Source: Trematomus loennbergii (Eukaryota; Chordata; Actinopteri; Perciformes; Nototheniidae). From it: a stretch of DNA of 64,000 nucleotides. Both the position numbers and the translations under genes were made by a program. A model generated the notes under the pieces. It made no database searches. It had not been told where the DNA came from and saw only the letters and a list, made by a program, of their open reading frames with translations. Location of the stretch: positions 399,501-463,500 of the forward strand of contig JAAOOA010000169.1 in NCBI GenBank assembly GCA_012861695.1, given 5' to 3'. This document shows, one piece after another, positions 8,402-19,106 of this stretch. The first letter of the stretch is position 1. Every line of letters begins with the position of its first letter.

Positions 8402-10046
8402 CAGGGGCGCCGTAAGGGGGTGAAAAGTTAGGACGATTCTGAGGGCCCGTGACTGACAGGGGCCCAAACAATTTGAGAACATTAAGAAAAAAATGTTTAA
8501 CCTGTTACGCACCATCCGCCCGGTACCGGGCGGATAAACGCGTCATTTGCAGGAAACAACGTCCAAGGAATCTTAATATTTAATAAACTATGAATGTTTT
8601 ATATCCATGTAATGGGAAGAAACTCAGCTAACTGATCTTTTTAATTTTTTTTTCCAAAAAAAAACCACAATGCGAACACTCAGCCTCTGAATTACCCACG
8701 AGCGAAAAAATGTAACCTAAAACGGCACTTAAACTCACAATAACTCCCTTATTACTTATCCTAGATGCACAGCAAACCACTCGTTTTGGGTGTCCTGGAG
8801 ACACAGAATCGTTTGGTGCCCACCTCAACACTCAGTGATAAACATTTGCGACGCTATAAACGAAAGCGTACATCATAACATGTGGAGCTAGGTAGCTAGA
8901 AACGCTAACATGGCTTACCTTGGTCAAAACGGGTCTTCAATGGCATTAAAACGATAAAAAAACGATGCTGCAGTTAATCCATAGGTTAATCGAATGTATC
9001 TGTGCCCTCTTTGAAATTATTTCTGATAATCCATAAGCAATAAAACTGCTTTTTCATTTCCAAATGTCACAGCGAGAGATCGGTCCACTCTGCTGCACAT
9101 TTACATGCGCGCAGCCCCCACCTTTTCTCTTTACAACGTGTGTGTCTGGGGGCCTCCCCCTTCGATTCTATTGGCTCTAACAGTCAGAAAGAGGTGTCAA
9201 CCATCAAAATCGAGCAAGGCCAGAGATATGGAAAAGAAAAATTTCACCCAAATCACCTCAGAGGTGGGGTGGTTTTGGCTAAACCTCTCTAAAAAGGTCA
9301 AATGTCACTTGTTTTGCATCAATCTTGATACAGGGTACTTATTATATGTTGTACTTTGGATTCCTAAAGCTTTTAGTCTACTAACCCATCATCCAAGGGT
9401 AGTTTTCACTATCTGTAAAAAATAATTTTTGGACGGACACTATAATTTACAGTTTTTTACTATGTAAAATCTGAATTTTCTTTAAAATAAAAACATCTAT
9501 ATTGATTCTGACAATTCTACATCCAACTCACAGATGTAACCTTGCTTTGATAAAAGAAATTATTCATATAATCCTTTTAGAAGTTAACTTGTAGTCATTT
9601 GTTTTGGGCATGTCATTTTCGAGCCTGAAACATGAAAAACAGGCTTGGTGCTTAACAGGTTAAGCAACCAATGTGATTATCTTTTCATGGAGCTCCTTAT
9701 GGGTACTGCAATTTTTGAAGTGCCGGAGCCGCATTCCGGCAGTACTATACCCCGTAATGACACGTTACGCTTGTGTTGTGTTCAAGGAACCTGTCCATGG
9801 CCAGGAAAAACAGGCAGTCGCTTGTTTAATTCTGTTGCGGTCTAGATTTCTTACATTTTTGTTTCCTTCTGCGCTGCGTTGCGTGCATGTCTTCCTTCTG
9901 CAGGTAACGGGGAGACGCGCTCTGGCGGCGGTCTCGTTCAGGATCCGAAAATACAATTTAAATATTTTGCACACTTATTCTACTTATTCCTAGTGTGCCA
10001 CTGGTTACGGTACCGCGTGCCACGTGCCTACGGTTACCGACCCCTG
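8402..10046. mobile_element. hAT-like element carrying a piggyBac-like insertion
   Basis: Copy of the 4155-4637 element, split at a TTAA by the insertion at 8501-9659. The 4.2-kb and 53.5-kb copies preserve the empty site. Confidence 0.45.
8501..9659. mobile_element. piggyBac-like non-autonomous element, copy 1
   Basis: Flanked by TTAA on both sides (8497-8500 and 9660-9663), with short inverted ends CCTGTTA...TAACAGG. The TTAA target and CC-initial termini are the hallmarks of the piggyBac superfamily. It is 1,159 bp, AT-rich, and has no transposase frame. The paralogous sites at about 4250 and 53510 lack it and carry a single TTAA, which proves insertion. Related copies lie at 12196 and 45956, with a diverged one at 44302. 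Confidence 0.8.
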
Positions 10047-10356
10047 CCCTAGCTTGCTCTTTAAGAGTGGTTTGAAGACTGCAGATGTCAGGGCAAGTGG
10101 GAATAAATATGAAAAATAAGAAGTGTTGGTGAAGGTCCATCAGGAGTCTGGCACCTGGTGGACTGCACTAATAAAAAGTTATTAGGATAAATGTTTCAGA
10201 TAAATTAAAGTAGCGTGGTGTTGAAGCATCAAATAAAGGATGGCTCTCTGCTGGGGTTGAATTGTTTGAGAGTTTCTTGTGTTGTTTCCCTAAAGTCTAA
10301 CAGAGAGAGACTCCCTCTGGTGGATGTGTGCAGTATTGTGTTGTCTTTGCTCCAAA
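10047..10356. repeat. downstream flank unit of V7
   Basis: Copy of 4638-4948. No gene is seen. Confidence 0.5.
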
Positions 10357-10394
10357 GGTTTTTGTACAGAGTGTTGGTGTTTCCTGTCACTGTG
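10357..10394 (-). other. 23-type RSS of V7
   Basis: Consensus heptamer, 22-bp spacer and consensus nonamer. Confidence 0.9.
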
Positions 10395-10823
10395 GGCTGC
10401 AGAGCACAGTAGTACACAGCAGAGTCAGACAGCTGAAGCTTCTGGATCTTCAGAGGAACGGATCTTAAGCTTGAATCCAATGTGGATGAGAATCTGTCCT
10501 CGTCCTCTGTTTTCCCCGTGCCGATCTTAAAGCGGCTCAGGATGAATGTGGGGCTGTTGTCTCCGAGCTGTTTGTACCAGAAGAGATAGTCATTTGATGA
10601 ACTGCTGTTATAGTGACAGCCAAGTGTTACTGCCTCTCCTTTAGTAGCAGTCTTTTCTGCTTCAGGTTGCAGCACGTTGTCTCTTTGGGCTCTGCATTCT
10701 GTAAAACAGCAACAAACAGTATCAGGGACATGTTAGAGAATCATCTCAATGTTGGACTGATATCAAAGAGTTCATACCAAGACTCATAGCAGCCAGCAAC
10801 ACTGAGATAATCAGATGCATCAT
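10395..10823 (-). CDS. TCR alpha/delta V segment V7 (LQPEAEK family), intact
   Basis: Single-copy family in this window. Leader exon 10823-10778 (MMHLIISVLLAAMSL; two tandem ATGs, the upstream one chosen), donor GTATGA; V exon 10698-10395 after a TTTTACAG acceptor. Total 350 nt, frame whole. Canonical cysteines: AVTLGCHYNS in framework 1 and DSAVYYCALQ at the end. Framework 2 is DYLFWYKQLGDN; framework 3 is KIQKLQLSDSAVYYC. Its body differs strongly from its neighbours, yet the last 10 codons, RSS and downstream flank match them nearly base for base. Confidence 0.88.
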
Positions 10824-10946
10824 ATCTGCAGGTTGAGAAACTCTGAGCTACAGAGTATAAAGAGGACTGATAAACTCTGCTGAAGTCTGACAGAGAGAGA
10901 CTCCCCTGGTGGATGCTGTGCAGTACTGTGTTGTCTTTGCTCCAAA

Positions 10947-10984
10947 GGTTTTTGTACAGAGTGTTGGTGTTTCCTGTCACTGTG
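10947..10984 (-). other. 23-type RSS of V8
   Basis: Consensus heptamer, 22-bp spacer and consensus nonamer. Confidence 0.9.
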
Positions 10985-11435
10985 GGCCTCAGCACAGTAG
11001 TACACAGCAGAGTCTGTCACTGCAGCAGAGGAGATGATCATTTGATTCGGTTTGACTCCATTTGCTTTTTCGTCACTGTAATATTCAGTCCAGGGATTGG
11101 GTTAGTTCCTACTTGGCCTGAAGGAGAGTGTGAGATGAGGAACTCTGGTGGTTTTCCAGGATATTGTCGATACCAGAAGTAATAATTAGCGTTAGATCCA
11201 GCTTTGTAGGACAGAGTAACAGTGCTGCCTTCTGAACTGAACTCTTCTGTTTTGACTGGAGTCAGATCTTCACAGGTGAGCCTAAGGGAAAGAATAACTC
11301 TGTTATTAATGTTATAAAAGTCCTTTTAGCAGAACCACACTCAGAAAGCGTTGACACTGATTTTGTATCCATCTACTAACCGGATAAGATTGCAAACAAC
11401 ATCAGAGAAAAAGCTGAGTTCTGCAGGGACAGCAT
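10985..11435 (-). pseudogene. TCR V segment V8 (KTEEF subgroup), multiply frameshifted
   Basis: Leader exon 11435-11381 (MLSLQNSAFSLMLFAILS), donor GTTAGT; V exon 11281-10985. Compared with the intact relative at 47604-48045 it has lost a base right after the splice acceptor, giving an early stop, another near 11041 in framework 3, and two in the CDR3 tail. The framework 2 body (FWYRQYPGKPPEFLI) is still readable. Confidence 0.8.
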
Positions 11436-11572
11436 GTTGAATGAAGGTGATGATGATGGTCTGTGTTGAACTCTGGTGAATATGGAAGTTCCTCTCTCTT
11501 CTATAGTTCAGGAACATCTTAGCTCCTCCCTGAATCTCTCTGTCTCCTCTTAGGTCTGTATTTCACTTCTCT

Positions 11573-11586
11573 CAGTTACACTTCCT
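11573..11586 (-). promoter_or_regulatory. ETS/MYB composite of V8 promoter
   Basis: AGGAAGTGTAACTG on the minus strand, 138 bp above the V8 ATG. Confidence 0.55.
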
Positions 11587-12038
11587 CCTGGGTAACAGAC
11601 TGGTAGCAGCATGTTGTATCAGCTGCAGGTGATCATTGTTATAGTTTGGTGATCTCTTATCACTTAATTTCCTTAAATTAATTCCTAAATTTACAAAAGA
11701 AAATCCAGCTGCTACGTTGACTGAATTATATCAGACTCTTCACGTATTGTCTGCAAAACAAAGACAATTCCTCAGATAAAGCAGCATGTAAATATAAACT
11801 GAGAGGACCTAGGATTGAACCCTGTGGTACACCTTAATTAATCACAGACCAAGAGAGAACAACAGAGAAACATATTTTATAAAGATAAGAACAAAAGCAC
11901 TAACAAACCCAAGTCTGTGAAGTAAACCAGTACGTAGAGATTATTGAAACGTCTTCAGTTAAATACAACGTGAATCCATCCGTTTGTTTTGTCTTTTGTG
12001 TTTAATGTTGATCAGTATTGTGTTGTCTCTGCTCCAGA
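11587..12038. repeat. V-spacer repeat
   Basis: Diverged spacer with one GVPQGS-like fragment at 11796-11834 (minus). No gene is seen. Confidence 0.5.
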
Positions 12039-12191
12039 GGTTTCTGTACAGCGGTTTGGTATTTCCTGTCACTGTGGGCTGCAGACATGTTACAACACAA
12101 GCTTGTTTCCCATCTCAGAGAGCTTTTGTGGTTTCGTTAGATTTTGTCATCAGGCTCAGAGCTAGAGTTTTTCTTCCAACTTCAGGCGCCA
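12039..12191 (-). pseudogene. relic V-segment 3' end with degenerate RSS
   Basis: Heptamer CACAGTG at 12076-12070 and a 22-bp spacer survive, and the nonamer is ACAGAAACC. The sequence beyond the heptamer keeps only a few bases of the V tail before diverging, and it is cut off at 12192 by a TTAA-flanked element. This is an old dead segment with no readable V frame. Confidence 0.55.
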
Positions 12192-12195
12192 TTAA

Positions 12196-13368
12196 CCTGT
12201 TAAGCCCGAGAGACCCCGTACCGAGGCCCTCCCGCAACATCTTGCAGGAAACAGTGTCTGAGGGCATGTTCATTTAATAAACTATGAATGTTTTATATCC
12301 ATGTAACGGGAAGAAACTCATCTTACTGATCGTTCTTATTTTTTTTTCAAAATAAAACCCACAATGCTAACGCTGAGCCTCTGAATTAGCAACGAGCGAA
12401 AAATGCTAACAGATTACTGCACCGAAAATCACTCACAAAACCTTATTATTTATCTTTTCTGCACATCCATGACATCGATTCACATCGTGAGGTGACACAG
12501 AATCGAAGGGTACCCTCATTATCACTCAATTATACGAAATCGCGACGTTATAAACAAAAACAGACATCAAAACATGTGGCGCTAGGTAGCTAATAATGCT
12601 AACATGGTTACCTTGTCTCTGTAGTCTGCTCAAAAGTGGTCTTCAATGGCATTAAAACGATAAAAACGCTGCTGAAGTTAATCCATAGGTTAATCCAATG
12701 TGTCTGTGTCCCTTTGAAATGATTTCTGATAATCCATAGCAATAAAACTGCTTTTCCGTTTCCAGATGTCAAAGCTAGAGATAGGTTCACTCTGATGGAA
12801 AATTACATGAGCGAAGCCCCCACCTTTTCGTTTTACAACGTGTGTGTCTGGGGGAATCCCCCTTAGATTATATTGGCTCTAACGGTCAGAAAGAGGTGTC
12901 AACCATCAAAATCGAGCAAGGGGGGCCAGAGATATGGAAAAAAAAACATTTCCACCCAAATCACCTCAGAGGTGGAGTTTGTTTGGCTAAACCTCTCTAA
13001 AAAGGTCAAATGTCACTTGTTTTGCATCAATCTTGATACAGGGTACTTATTATATGTTGTACTTTGGATTCCTAAAGCTTTTAGTCTACTAACCCATCAT
13101 CCAAGGGTAGTTTTCACTATAAGTAAAAAATAATTTTTGGACGGACACTATAATTTACAGTTTTTTACTATGTAAAATCTGAATTTTCTTTAAAATAAAA
13201 GACATCTATATTGTTCTGACTTTTCTACATCCAACTCACAGGTTTATCATTACTTTGAGAAAAAAAGATTATTAATTTAACCCTTTTAGAAGGGAAGATA
13301 TGGTCATTTGTTCTGGGAATGTCATTTTCGAGCCTGAGACCTGAAAAACAGGCTCAGGGCTTAACAGG
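12196..13368. mobile_element. piggyBac-like non-autonomous element, copy 2
   Basis: Perfect 12-bp inverted ends CCTGTTAAGCCC / GGGCTTAACAGG, with TTAA on the left (12192-12195) and a mutated CTAA on the right (13369-13372). The interior is homologous to 8501-9659. No transposase frame. It is more diverged than the other two full copies. Confidence 0.75.
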
Positions 13369-13453
13369 CTAATGGACTGGAGACTTTGAAGAGGAGGAAC
13401 TGGTGTCCGTCAGGAAGAAGCTGCGGAGCAAAGAATATAATGAGTCAGCAATC

Positions 13454-13889
13454 CAGAGGGGGAAGAAGTACTCTCATTATTTGCATTCAAATGTAACCTC
13501 AATAAGAGTCAAAAAGTATTAGCATAAAAACAATACTTTACGTACCAAAAGTAAAAGTATGCGTTGTGCAAAGTGGCCATTTTATCCACCAGGTATTTTT
13601 GGTTGTTAAAATGATTGATGGGGGTAAAGGTGGGGTTTATTTGAATGACTTTATACAGTACTGGGTAGCTTCGTCTATACTATAATGTGTGTCGATTTAT
13701 ATTGTGTATTAATATCCTAAATCTGCTATGTCAGTCAATCTGTAAAATACACGTAGTGAAGTACAAAGTACAACACTTGCCTACATAATGTAATGAAGTA
13801 AAAGTATAAATTAGTAAAAAAGTACAATTACCTCAATGTTTTACTTCCTTACAGTGTGAGTAAATGTACTTAGTTACATTACACCACTG
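13454..13889. mobile_element. hAT-type MITE
   Basis: The ends resemble a common fish hAT MITE: left CAGAGGGGGAAGAAGTACTC, right terminus reverse complement CAGTGGTGTAATGTAACTAA. The flanking octamers CAGCAATC and CAATAATC match at 6 of 8 positions, as expected for an aged 8-bp target duplication. It is 436 bp and non-coding. Confidence 0.65.
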
Positions 13890-14163
13890 CAATAATCTAA
13901 CGCTTGTTCTTCACCATAACTGTTCCACCTCACACTGCAGTGAATCGTATGTTAGTCAGGACCAGTTTAACAAGTTCATCCACTTTCAGGAGCCGGTGGA
14001 TGGACAGGCCAGACAGACTGCTCTTCATCTTTGAAGTCTCCCTCAGAGGTTGGATGTGTGTCACTTTGAGAGGAGAAGTTGTTCGAGGTGTCCACTTGAT
14101 GGCGATGTTGTTCAGAAAAAGGCGGGATCTGAAGTGTGTGAATGTTCAGGGAGAAGCTGCAGA
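13890..14163. other. unique 3' flank of V9
   Basis: Unlike other units, V9 lacks the shared TTTGGAGCAAAGACAACAC block downstream of its nonamer. This sequence is unique in the window. No gene is seen. Confidence 0.5.
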
Positions 14164-14201
14164 GGTTTTTGTACAGCGTTGTGGTGTTTCCTGTCACTGT
14201 G
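14164..14201 (-). other. 23-type RSS of V9
   Basis: Consensus heptamer, 22-bp spacer and consensus nonamer, despite a foreign downstream flank. Confidence 0.88.
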
Positions 14202-14637
14202 GGCCTCACAGCACAGTAGTACACAGCAGAGTCTGTCACTGCAGCAGAGGAGATGCTCAGATAGATCTGGGTTTTATCCTCATCCGATTTAACGGACAGT
14301 CGAGAGTTTGATGCAGGTTTGTTCCCCAGTGAAGGATGAGGAACTCTGGTGGTTTTCCTGGATATTGTCGATACCAGAAGAAATTATCAGTAGCTCCTAT
14401 AATTTTGGAGTATCTGTAGGACAGAGTAACAGTGCTGCCTTCTGGACTGAACTCTTCTTCCTGTAATGCAGTGAGATTTTCACAGCTGACCCCTGAAGAG
14501 AGGAGTAATTCAAAAGACTCAGTTAATTGATCACATTTGATCAACATTAGAAGTCAACGTTTTCATGTAGAATGTTACGTACCTCTTAAGACTGAAACTA
14601 AAAAGAAAAAAATGACACAATGATGTAATGACAGCAT
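14202..14637 (-). pseudogene. TCR V segment V9 (SYRYSK family), frameshifted
   Basis: Leader exon 14637-14583 (MLSLHHCVIFFFLVSVLR); V exon 14492-14202. Open through ENLTALQEEEFSPEGSTV, VTLSYRYSK and FFWYRQYPGKPPEFLI. A one-base loss in the CDR2/framework 3 region (about 14305-14320) shifts the frame, after which SDEDKTQIYLSISSAA and DSAVYYCAVR are in another frame. Exon total 346 nt, one short of the intact pattern. Confidence 0.75.
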
Positions 14638-14775
14638 GTGTTGAATGAAGGGATGATGATGGTCTGTGTTGAACTCTGGTGAATATGGAAGTTCCTCTCT
14701 CTTCTATAGTTCAGGAACATCTTAGCTCCTCCCTGAATCTCTCTGTCTCCTCTTAGATCTGTATTTCACTTCTCT

Positions 14776-14789
14776 CAGTTACACTTCCT
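14776..14789 (-). promoter_or_regulatory. ETS/MYB composite of V9 promoter
   Basis: AGGAAGTGTAACTG on the minus strand, 139 bp above the V9 ATG. Confidence 0.55.
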
Positions 14790-15110
14790 CCTGGGTAACA
14801 GATCCAAAGGCAGTCTGTAAATAAAAAGTCAGAGGACCTAGGATTGAACCCTGTGGTACACCATATGAAATCAAAGACTGACAGACAAACAGAAACACTT
14901 ATTTTAAATTCGTGGAGACTACATTATATTTAAACCTGTGAGAAAAAGGCCAGATTCACTGATTGATTTAAACATTTGAACCTGTGGATGTGACTCAAAG
15001 GCAGTACATGTGTTTGTATGGTAGTGAACAATAGTTCATACATTTCAAATGATCAAGCAGGTAAATTACATTACTGTATCATCACAAACTATTGAGTTTG
15101 AACAGAGAGA
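14790..15110. repeat. V-spacer repeat
   Basis: One GVPQGS-like fragment at 14831-14863 (minus). Almost identical to 48200-48505. No gene is seen. Confidence 0.6.
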
Positions 15111-15176
15111 GACTCCCTCTGGTGGATGTTGTGCAGTATTGTGTTGTCTTTGCTCCAAAGGTTTTTGTACAGAGTT
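15111..15176 (-). other. orphan RSS nonamer and downstream flank
   Basis: The conserved downstream block and consensus nonamer ACAAAAACC (15168-15160) are present, but the spacer stops after about 8 bp at a TAATAATAA run. Heptamer and V exon are gone. The same break occurs at 48506-48585. Confidence 0.75.
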
Positions 15177-15360
15177 AATAATAATAATAATAATAGCTTG
15201 GATTTATATAGCGCCTTTCATGGGACCCAAGGTCGCTTAACAAAGAAGAATAGGGCAGAAACAAACATAACAAAACAAAAGGCTGTCAGACAACCAGTCA
15301 GACAGACAAAACAACAGATAGATTTAGGGGCCAAAGGCCTTAGTAAACAGATGGGTCTCC
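15177..15360. repeat. dispersed repeat fragment with (TAA)n end
   Basis: Starts with a TAA microsatellite, then GCTTGGATTTATATAGCGCC, which resembles a common fish interspersed repeat. Repeated at 48586-48768. It sits exactly between the lost V exon and the truncated hAT element. Confidence 0.5.
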
Positions 15361-15984
15361 AAGAGCCGGCTCTTTTAAGTGAACGACGGGAGCCGGCTCG
15401 TGCCCGCGAACGAGAAGTTTTTTTTCGTTTTTTTCCCGTTAAGTAATACAAGACAGAATTATATGATGATCTCTGCGTTACGGGTGCTCCGTGAATGCAT
15501 GCATGCAGTGACATGTAATATCCAAGGATTAGAGACTGTTGGATGTTGCTGTTTTGAGCATTGCAATATATTTATTTTCATTGCTATTTATTTATTTATG
15601 ATTATCTTTAGGCTCAGCAAAGATTTAGTTCAGCTGTCTGCTGTCTTTTTTTCTTTATTTAATAGTGAAATAGAGCCCTGCTGTTTTGTTAGGGCTTTTT
15701 CTTTAAATACAATTTTTAAATGTCGATACAGTAGCTGTCCTTTTTTTAAATGTCTATGCTTACGTTGTTACAGGTGTTGCTATCTGCTTTGTGTAGCGTG
15801 GTTCTACAAGCAAGTCAGTGCATTCATTGGGTTGTATCAGAGAGTTACAAGGGTCTGTAAATGCAATTGGCCACAGCAAATCATTTATATTAAAAATAAC
15901 ATTTTTCAATAATGTATTGAATACTGTATTATTCAATAAATTATTCAGGATATATTGAATAATTTAAGTGATATATGTGTACAC

Positions 15985-17066
15985 TAGGGGTGTAACGGTA
16001 TACGTATTCGTATCGAAATTATTCGGTATGGGCCCTTCGGTTCGGTACACGTGTGTACCGAACGAATATAACGTTAAACGTAAAAAATTGAGAACGTGAA
16101 CAACTTTTTGGAAGTAATCTCAGGTGCTGCGTCGCAGCATTCAGTGTAATTTTCTCCCATTGGGTTCAACGCGTCATAGAGCAACCAAGTCATTTCATTG
16201 GACGAGAGGCATACTATGAGAGCTGGTCACAGGGATGCGTTCAAATTTAGTCAGTCATTTGAGGAACTGTCGAAATGGCGAAAGCAGATAAAGTTGAGCT
16301 CAAAAATCCTCCAGCATCATTGAAGTCTCCGGTTTGGGAACGTTTTGGTTTCGCAGTTACGTACAAGGATGACGGACAAAGACAGGTGGACCGAACCAAA
16401 GCTGTTTGTCTGCATTGTTCAACTAACATTGGTTACGCGGCTGGCAATACATCAAACTTGCACACTCATTTGAAAAGGCATCACCCGAATGTGAATATCA
16501 CCGGTACCAAAAGAAAAAACTGAAGTGCAAACCCAACTCCCACTAGCATTTAAGCCTCCACCACTCGCAACAAGTTCAGACCGAGCCAAAGCTATTACAA
16601 ACGCCAAATATCCTTATGTTGCCATGTTAGCAAAGCGCTACCTGGCTGTATCTGCTACCTCTGTCCCTAGAGAGAGGTGTTCTCCACAGCAGGAGACATT
16701 AGTGCCAGCAGATCTGCCCTTTCGCAAGCAATGTGGACAAGTTCATCTTTCTTTAAAAAAACATGAAAATACAATGACAAGCAAGTCCTAATGTCAAGCT
16801 GGCTGCTTAGGGGAGTACTAGTACACTACAGTTCAAATACAGATTATTTCAGTTCATCGAAATGCTGCACCTTAATGTTTATGTTATTATATTTTGTATT
16901 TATTTGAGTGAATACATTATTCACAGTTTAATAATAATTAAAAAACCCCAACAAATATTTTATGTTTTGAGATCATTTTTTCTGCTGTACCGAAAACGTA
17001 CCGAACCGTGACCTTAAAACTGAGGTACGTACCGAACCGAAATGTTTGTGAACCGTTACACCCCTA
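15985..17066 (+). mobile_element. inner hAT element with BED-finger gene, copy A
   Basis: Terminal inverted repeat TAGGGGTGTAACGGT at both ends, with an 8-bp target duplication GTGTACAC (15977-15984 and 17067-17074). It is 1,082 bp and nested inside the outer hAT. It encodes only the two ends of a hAT transposase. Confidence 0.85.
16275..16790 (+). pseudogene. hAT transposase remnant: BED finger plus dimerization domain
   Basis: The N-terminal frame (16275-16523) has a BED-type zinc finger: VWERFGF, CLHC, then SNLHTHLKRHH. After a shift at about 16520 the sequence encodes the hAT C-terminal dimerization region (YLAVSATSVPRER and the following block). The catalytic core between them is absent. 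The same junction occurs in copies at 21132 and 49692, so the deletion predates duplication. It cannot be an active transposase; a DNA-binding or repressor role is only a possibility. Confidence 0.75.
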
Positions 17067-17339
17067 GTGTACACATATAAATCATTAGTCAAAATAGGGC
17101 TACATTTGACTGAATTATAAAAGGTATATATTATAAAAGGTATATATTCGGGACCCCCTTGAAAACGAGATGGTGCATCTCAAGGGGTTTATCCCAATAA
17201 ATGAATTTCTATATATATATATATATGTGGTAAAATGAAGAGCCGTTTGGGAGCCGAAAGAGCCGGCTCTTCTTGGTGAGCCGAGCCAAATGATCCGGCC
17301 TCACTAAAAATAGCCGGAATTCCCATCACTAATGGAGAC

Positions 17340-17761
17340 TACTTACTTTTATTTCAACCTGTGATAAAAGGGTTAAACATTTGAACCTGCAGATGTGAAT
17401 CAAAGGCAGTACATGTGTTTTGTATAATAGTGATATTTACACACAGTATAATTCAAATGATCAAGCAGGTAAATTACATTACTGTATGATCACAAACTAT
17501 TGATGTTTAACTCCCTCCCACATTTTTAAGATTCGGTTATGATGAGGTATTGTTAAGAATGAAAGTAAAGTTTTACAAAATGTCATTATCATCAGAGTAC
17601 ATGTCGTATGAAAAAACCCTTTCCCTCAGTATGTTTACCTCAAGCACTTATTTGTGTATCACCGTCACAAAGAGTCTACACTGTTTTGTAATATACTGTT
17701 GGAGTTTTTCAGAGAGAATCTCTGGTGGATGTTGATCAGTATTGTGTTGTCTTTGCTCAAA
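17340..17761. repeat. V10 downstream flank
   Basis: Repeated at 31416-31841 and 50768-51187. No gene is seen. Confidence 0.5.
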
Positions 17762-17798
17762 GGTTTTTGTACAGAGTGTGGTGTTTCCTGTCACTGTG
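17762..17798 (-). other. RSS of V10 with 21-bp spacer
   Basis: Consensus heptamer and nonamer, but the spacer is 21 bp, one less than all other RSSs here. Confidence 0.8.
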
Positions 17799-18256
17799 GG
17801 CTCAGAGCACAGTAGTACACAGCAGAGTCTGTCACTGCAGCAGAGGAGATCTGCAGAGGAACTGATGTCTTGTTGAGTGTAGCTCAAATCTGTCTTCCTT
17901 GAACTCTGCAGCATTATCTCCAGTTCCTGAGAAACGCTTCAGCATGTACTTTGGGTAACCATTGACTTCTTGTTTGTACCAGAACAGATAGGGATATGTG
18001 CCACTGATATGAAATGTGCAGCCAAGTGTAACTGGTCTCCTTCAGTAGCGCTGACATCTCCTGCTGGCTGGGTCACTGTGTCTTGTCCTTTACACTCTGG
18101 GGAAGAAGAGACCATGCAGAGGAAGAGATGAATCAATAAAGATGATGGATTAAAGGAGAACAATCAGTAGCTTTAAACAGTTACCTAGAAACATGTTGTA
18201 GTTTCTATCTTACCAAAGGAGAGAGCAGCAAGAATAATCCACAGCCAATGTTCCAT
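17799..18256 (-). pseudogene. TCR V segment V10 (DTVTQPAGD family), frameshifted
   Basis: Leader exon 18256-18214 (MEHWLWIILAALSF), donor GTAAGA; V exon 18096-17799 after a TTCCCCAG acceptor. Against the intact relative at 57505-57962 it has several single-base losses, near 18030 before the framework 1 cysteine and near 17880 in framework 3. The overall length is in register but the body is out of frame. Confidence 0.75.
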
Positions 18257-18479
18257 CTCTACAACAAGGTTTAAATCAGCAGCAGGAAGTAGCTGATGTT
18301 CAGCATTCAGTGTGAGGATGGTTCTCTTCACAGCAGCACTTCTTATTGACTGGATGGTTGAACACAGTGCAGAAGACGTGCACCGCCTACTTGATAATCT
18401 GGCCCTCTAGTGGAGGTGAACAGCTCAGTACAACAGTGTGGAGAAAAGGCTTCCAGCAGCTTGTCAGTGTGTCAGCTGG

Positions 18480-18517
18480 TGTTTGTGTACAGAGTGTTGG
18501 TGTTTCCTGTCACTGTG
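18480..18517 (-). other. 23-type RSS of V11 (variant nonamer)
   Basis: Consensus heptamer, 22-bp spacer, nonamer ACACAAACA as in V1, V13 and V21. Confidence 0.8.
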
Positions 18518-18952
18518 GGCCTCACAGCACAGTAGAACACAGCAGAGTCTGTCACTGCAGCAGAGGAGATGCTCAGATTGATTTGGTTTGACTCCACTGT
18601 AATATTCAGTCCAGGGATCAGATCTTCATAATGTTTCCAGTTCCTAATGAGAGATGATGAACTCTGGTGGTTTTCCTGGATATTGTCGATACCAGTAAAA
18701 ACTATCACCACCAGCTGCTTGTTTGGAGTATCTGTAGGACAGAGTAACAGGCTGCCTTCTGGACTGAACTCTTCTTTCTGTAATGCAGTGAGATTTTCAC
18801 AGCTGACCCTGAAGAGAGGAGTAATTCAAAAGACTCAGTTAATAGATCACATTTGATCAACATTAAAGTTAACGTTTTCATGCAGAATGTTACGTACCTC
18901 TTAGAATGGAAACTAACAGTAGGGAATGTAAATAATAGTCTAATGACAGCAT
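18518..18952 (-). pseudogene. TCR V segment V11 (SYRYSK family), multiple single-base losses
   Basis: Leader exon 18952-18898 intact (MLSLDYYLHSLLLVSILR). V exon 18808-18518 has lost one C at the splice acceptor (CCCC to CCC), bases near 18750 in framework 1, and one A near 18648. The 3' part reads GLNITVESNQINLSISSA then DSAVFYCAVR. Closest to the intact V21 at 58224. Confidence 0.75.
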
Positions 18953-19092
18953 GTTGAATGAAGGTGATGATGATGATGGTCTGTGTTGAACTCTGGTGAA
19001 TATGGAAGTTCCTCTCTCTTCTATAGTTCAGGAACATCTTAGCTCCTCCCTGAATCTCTCTGTCTCCTCTTAGATCTGTATTTCACTTCTCT

Positions 19093-19106
19093 CAGTTACA
19101 CTTCCT
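19093..19106 (-). promoter_or_regulatory. ETS/MYB composite of V11 promoter
   Basis: AGGAAGTGTAACTG on the minus strand, 141 bp above the V11 ATG. Confidence 0.55.

Larger units (their letters stand above)
15361..17331. mobile_element. outer hAT element, copy A (left end truncated)
   Basis: The right end (TAGTGATGGGAATTCC as reverse complement) is intact and followed by ATGGAGAC. The left end is missing its first bases and abuts the repeat at 15177-15360. It contains the nested hAT at 15985-17066. Complete ends are seen in copy B at 20211. Confidence 0.7.

Noticed and set aside
13976..14160. A TCR J segment in the unique flank of V9
   Set aside because: No FGXG motif and no 12-type RSS could be found on either strand.
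15218..15514. Minus-strand frame rich in Arg/Lys (TSRSRARAGSRRSL)
   Set aside because: Crosses the junction of a dispersed repeat and the hAT end. Composition comes from the AGAGCCGGCTC repeats.
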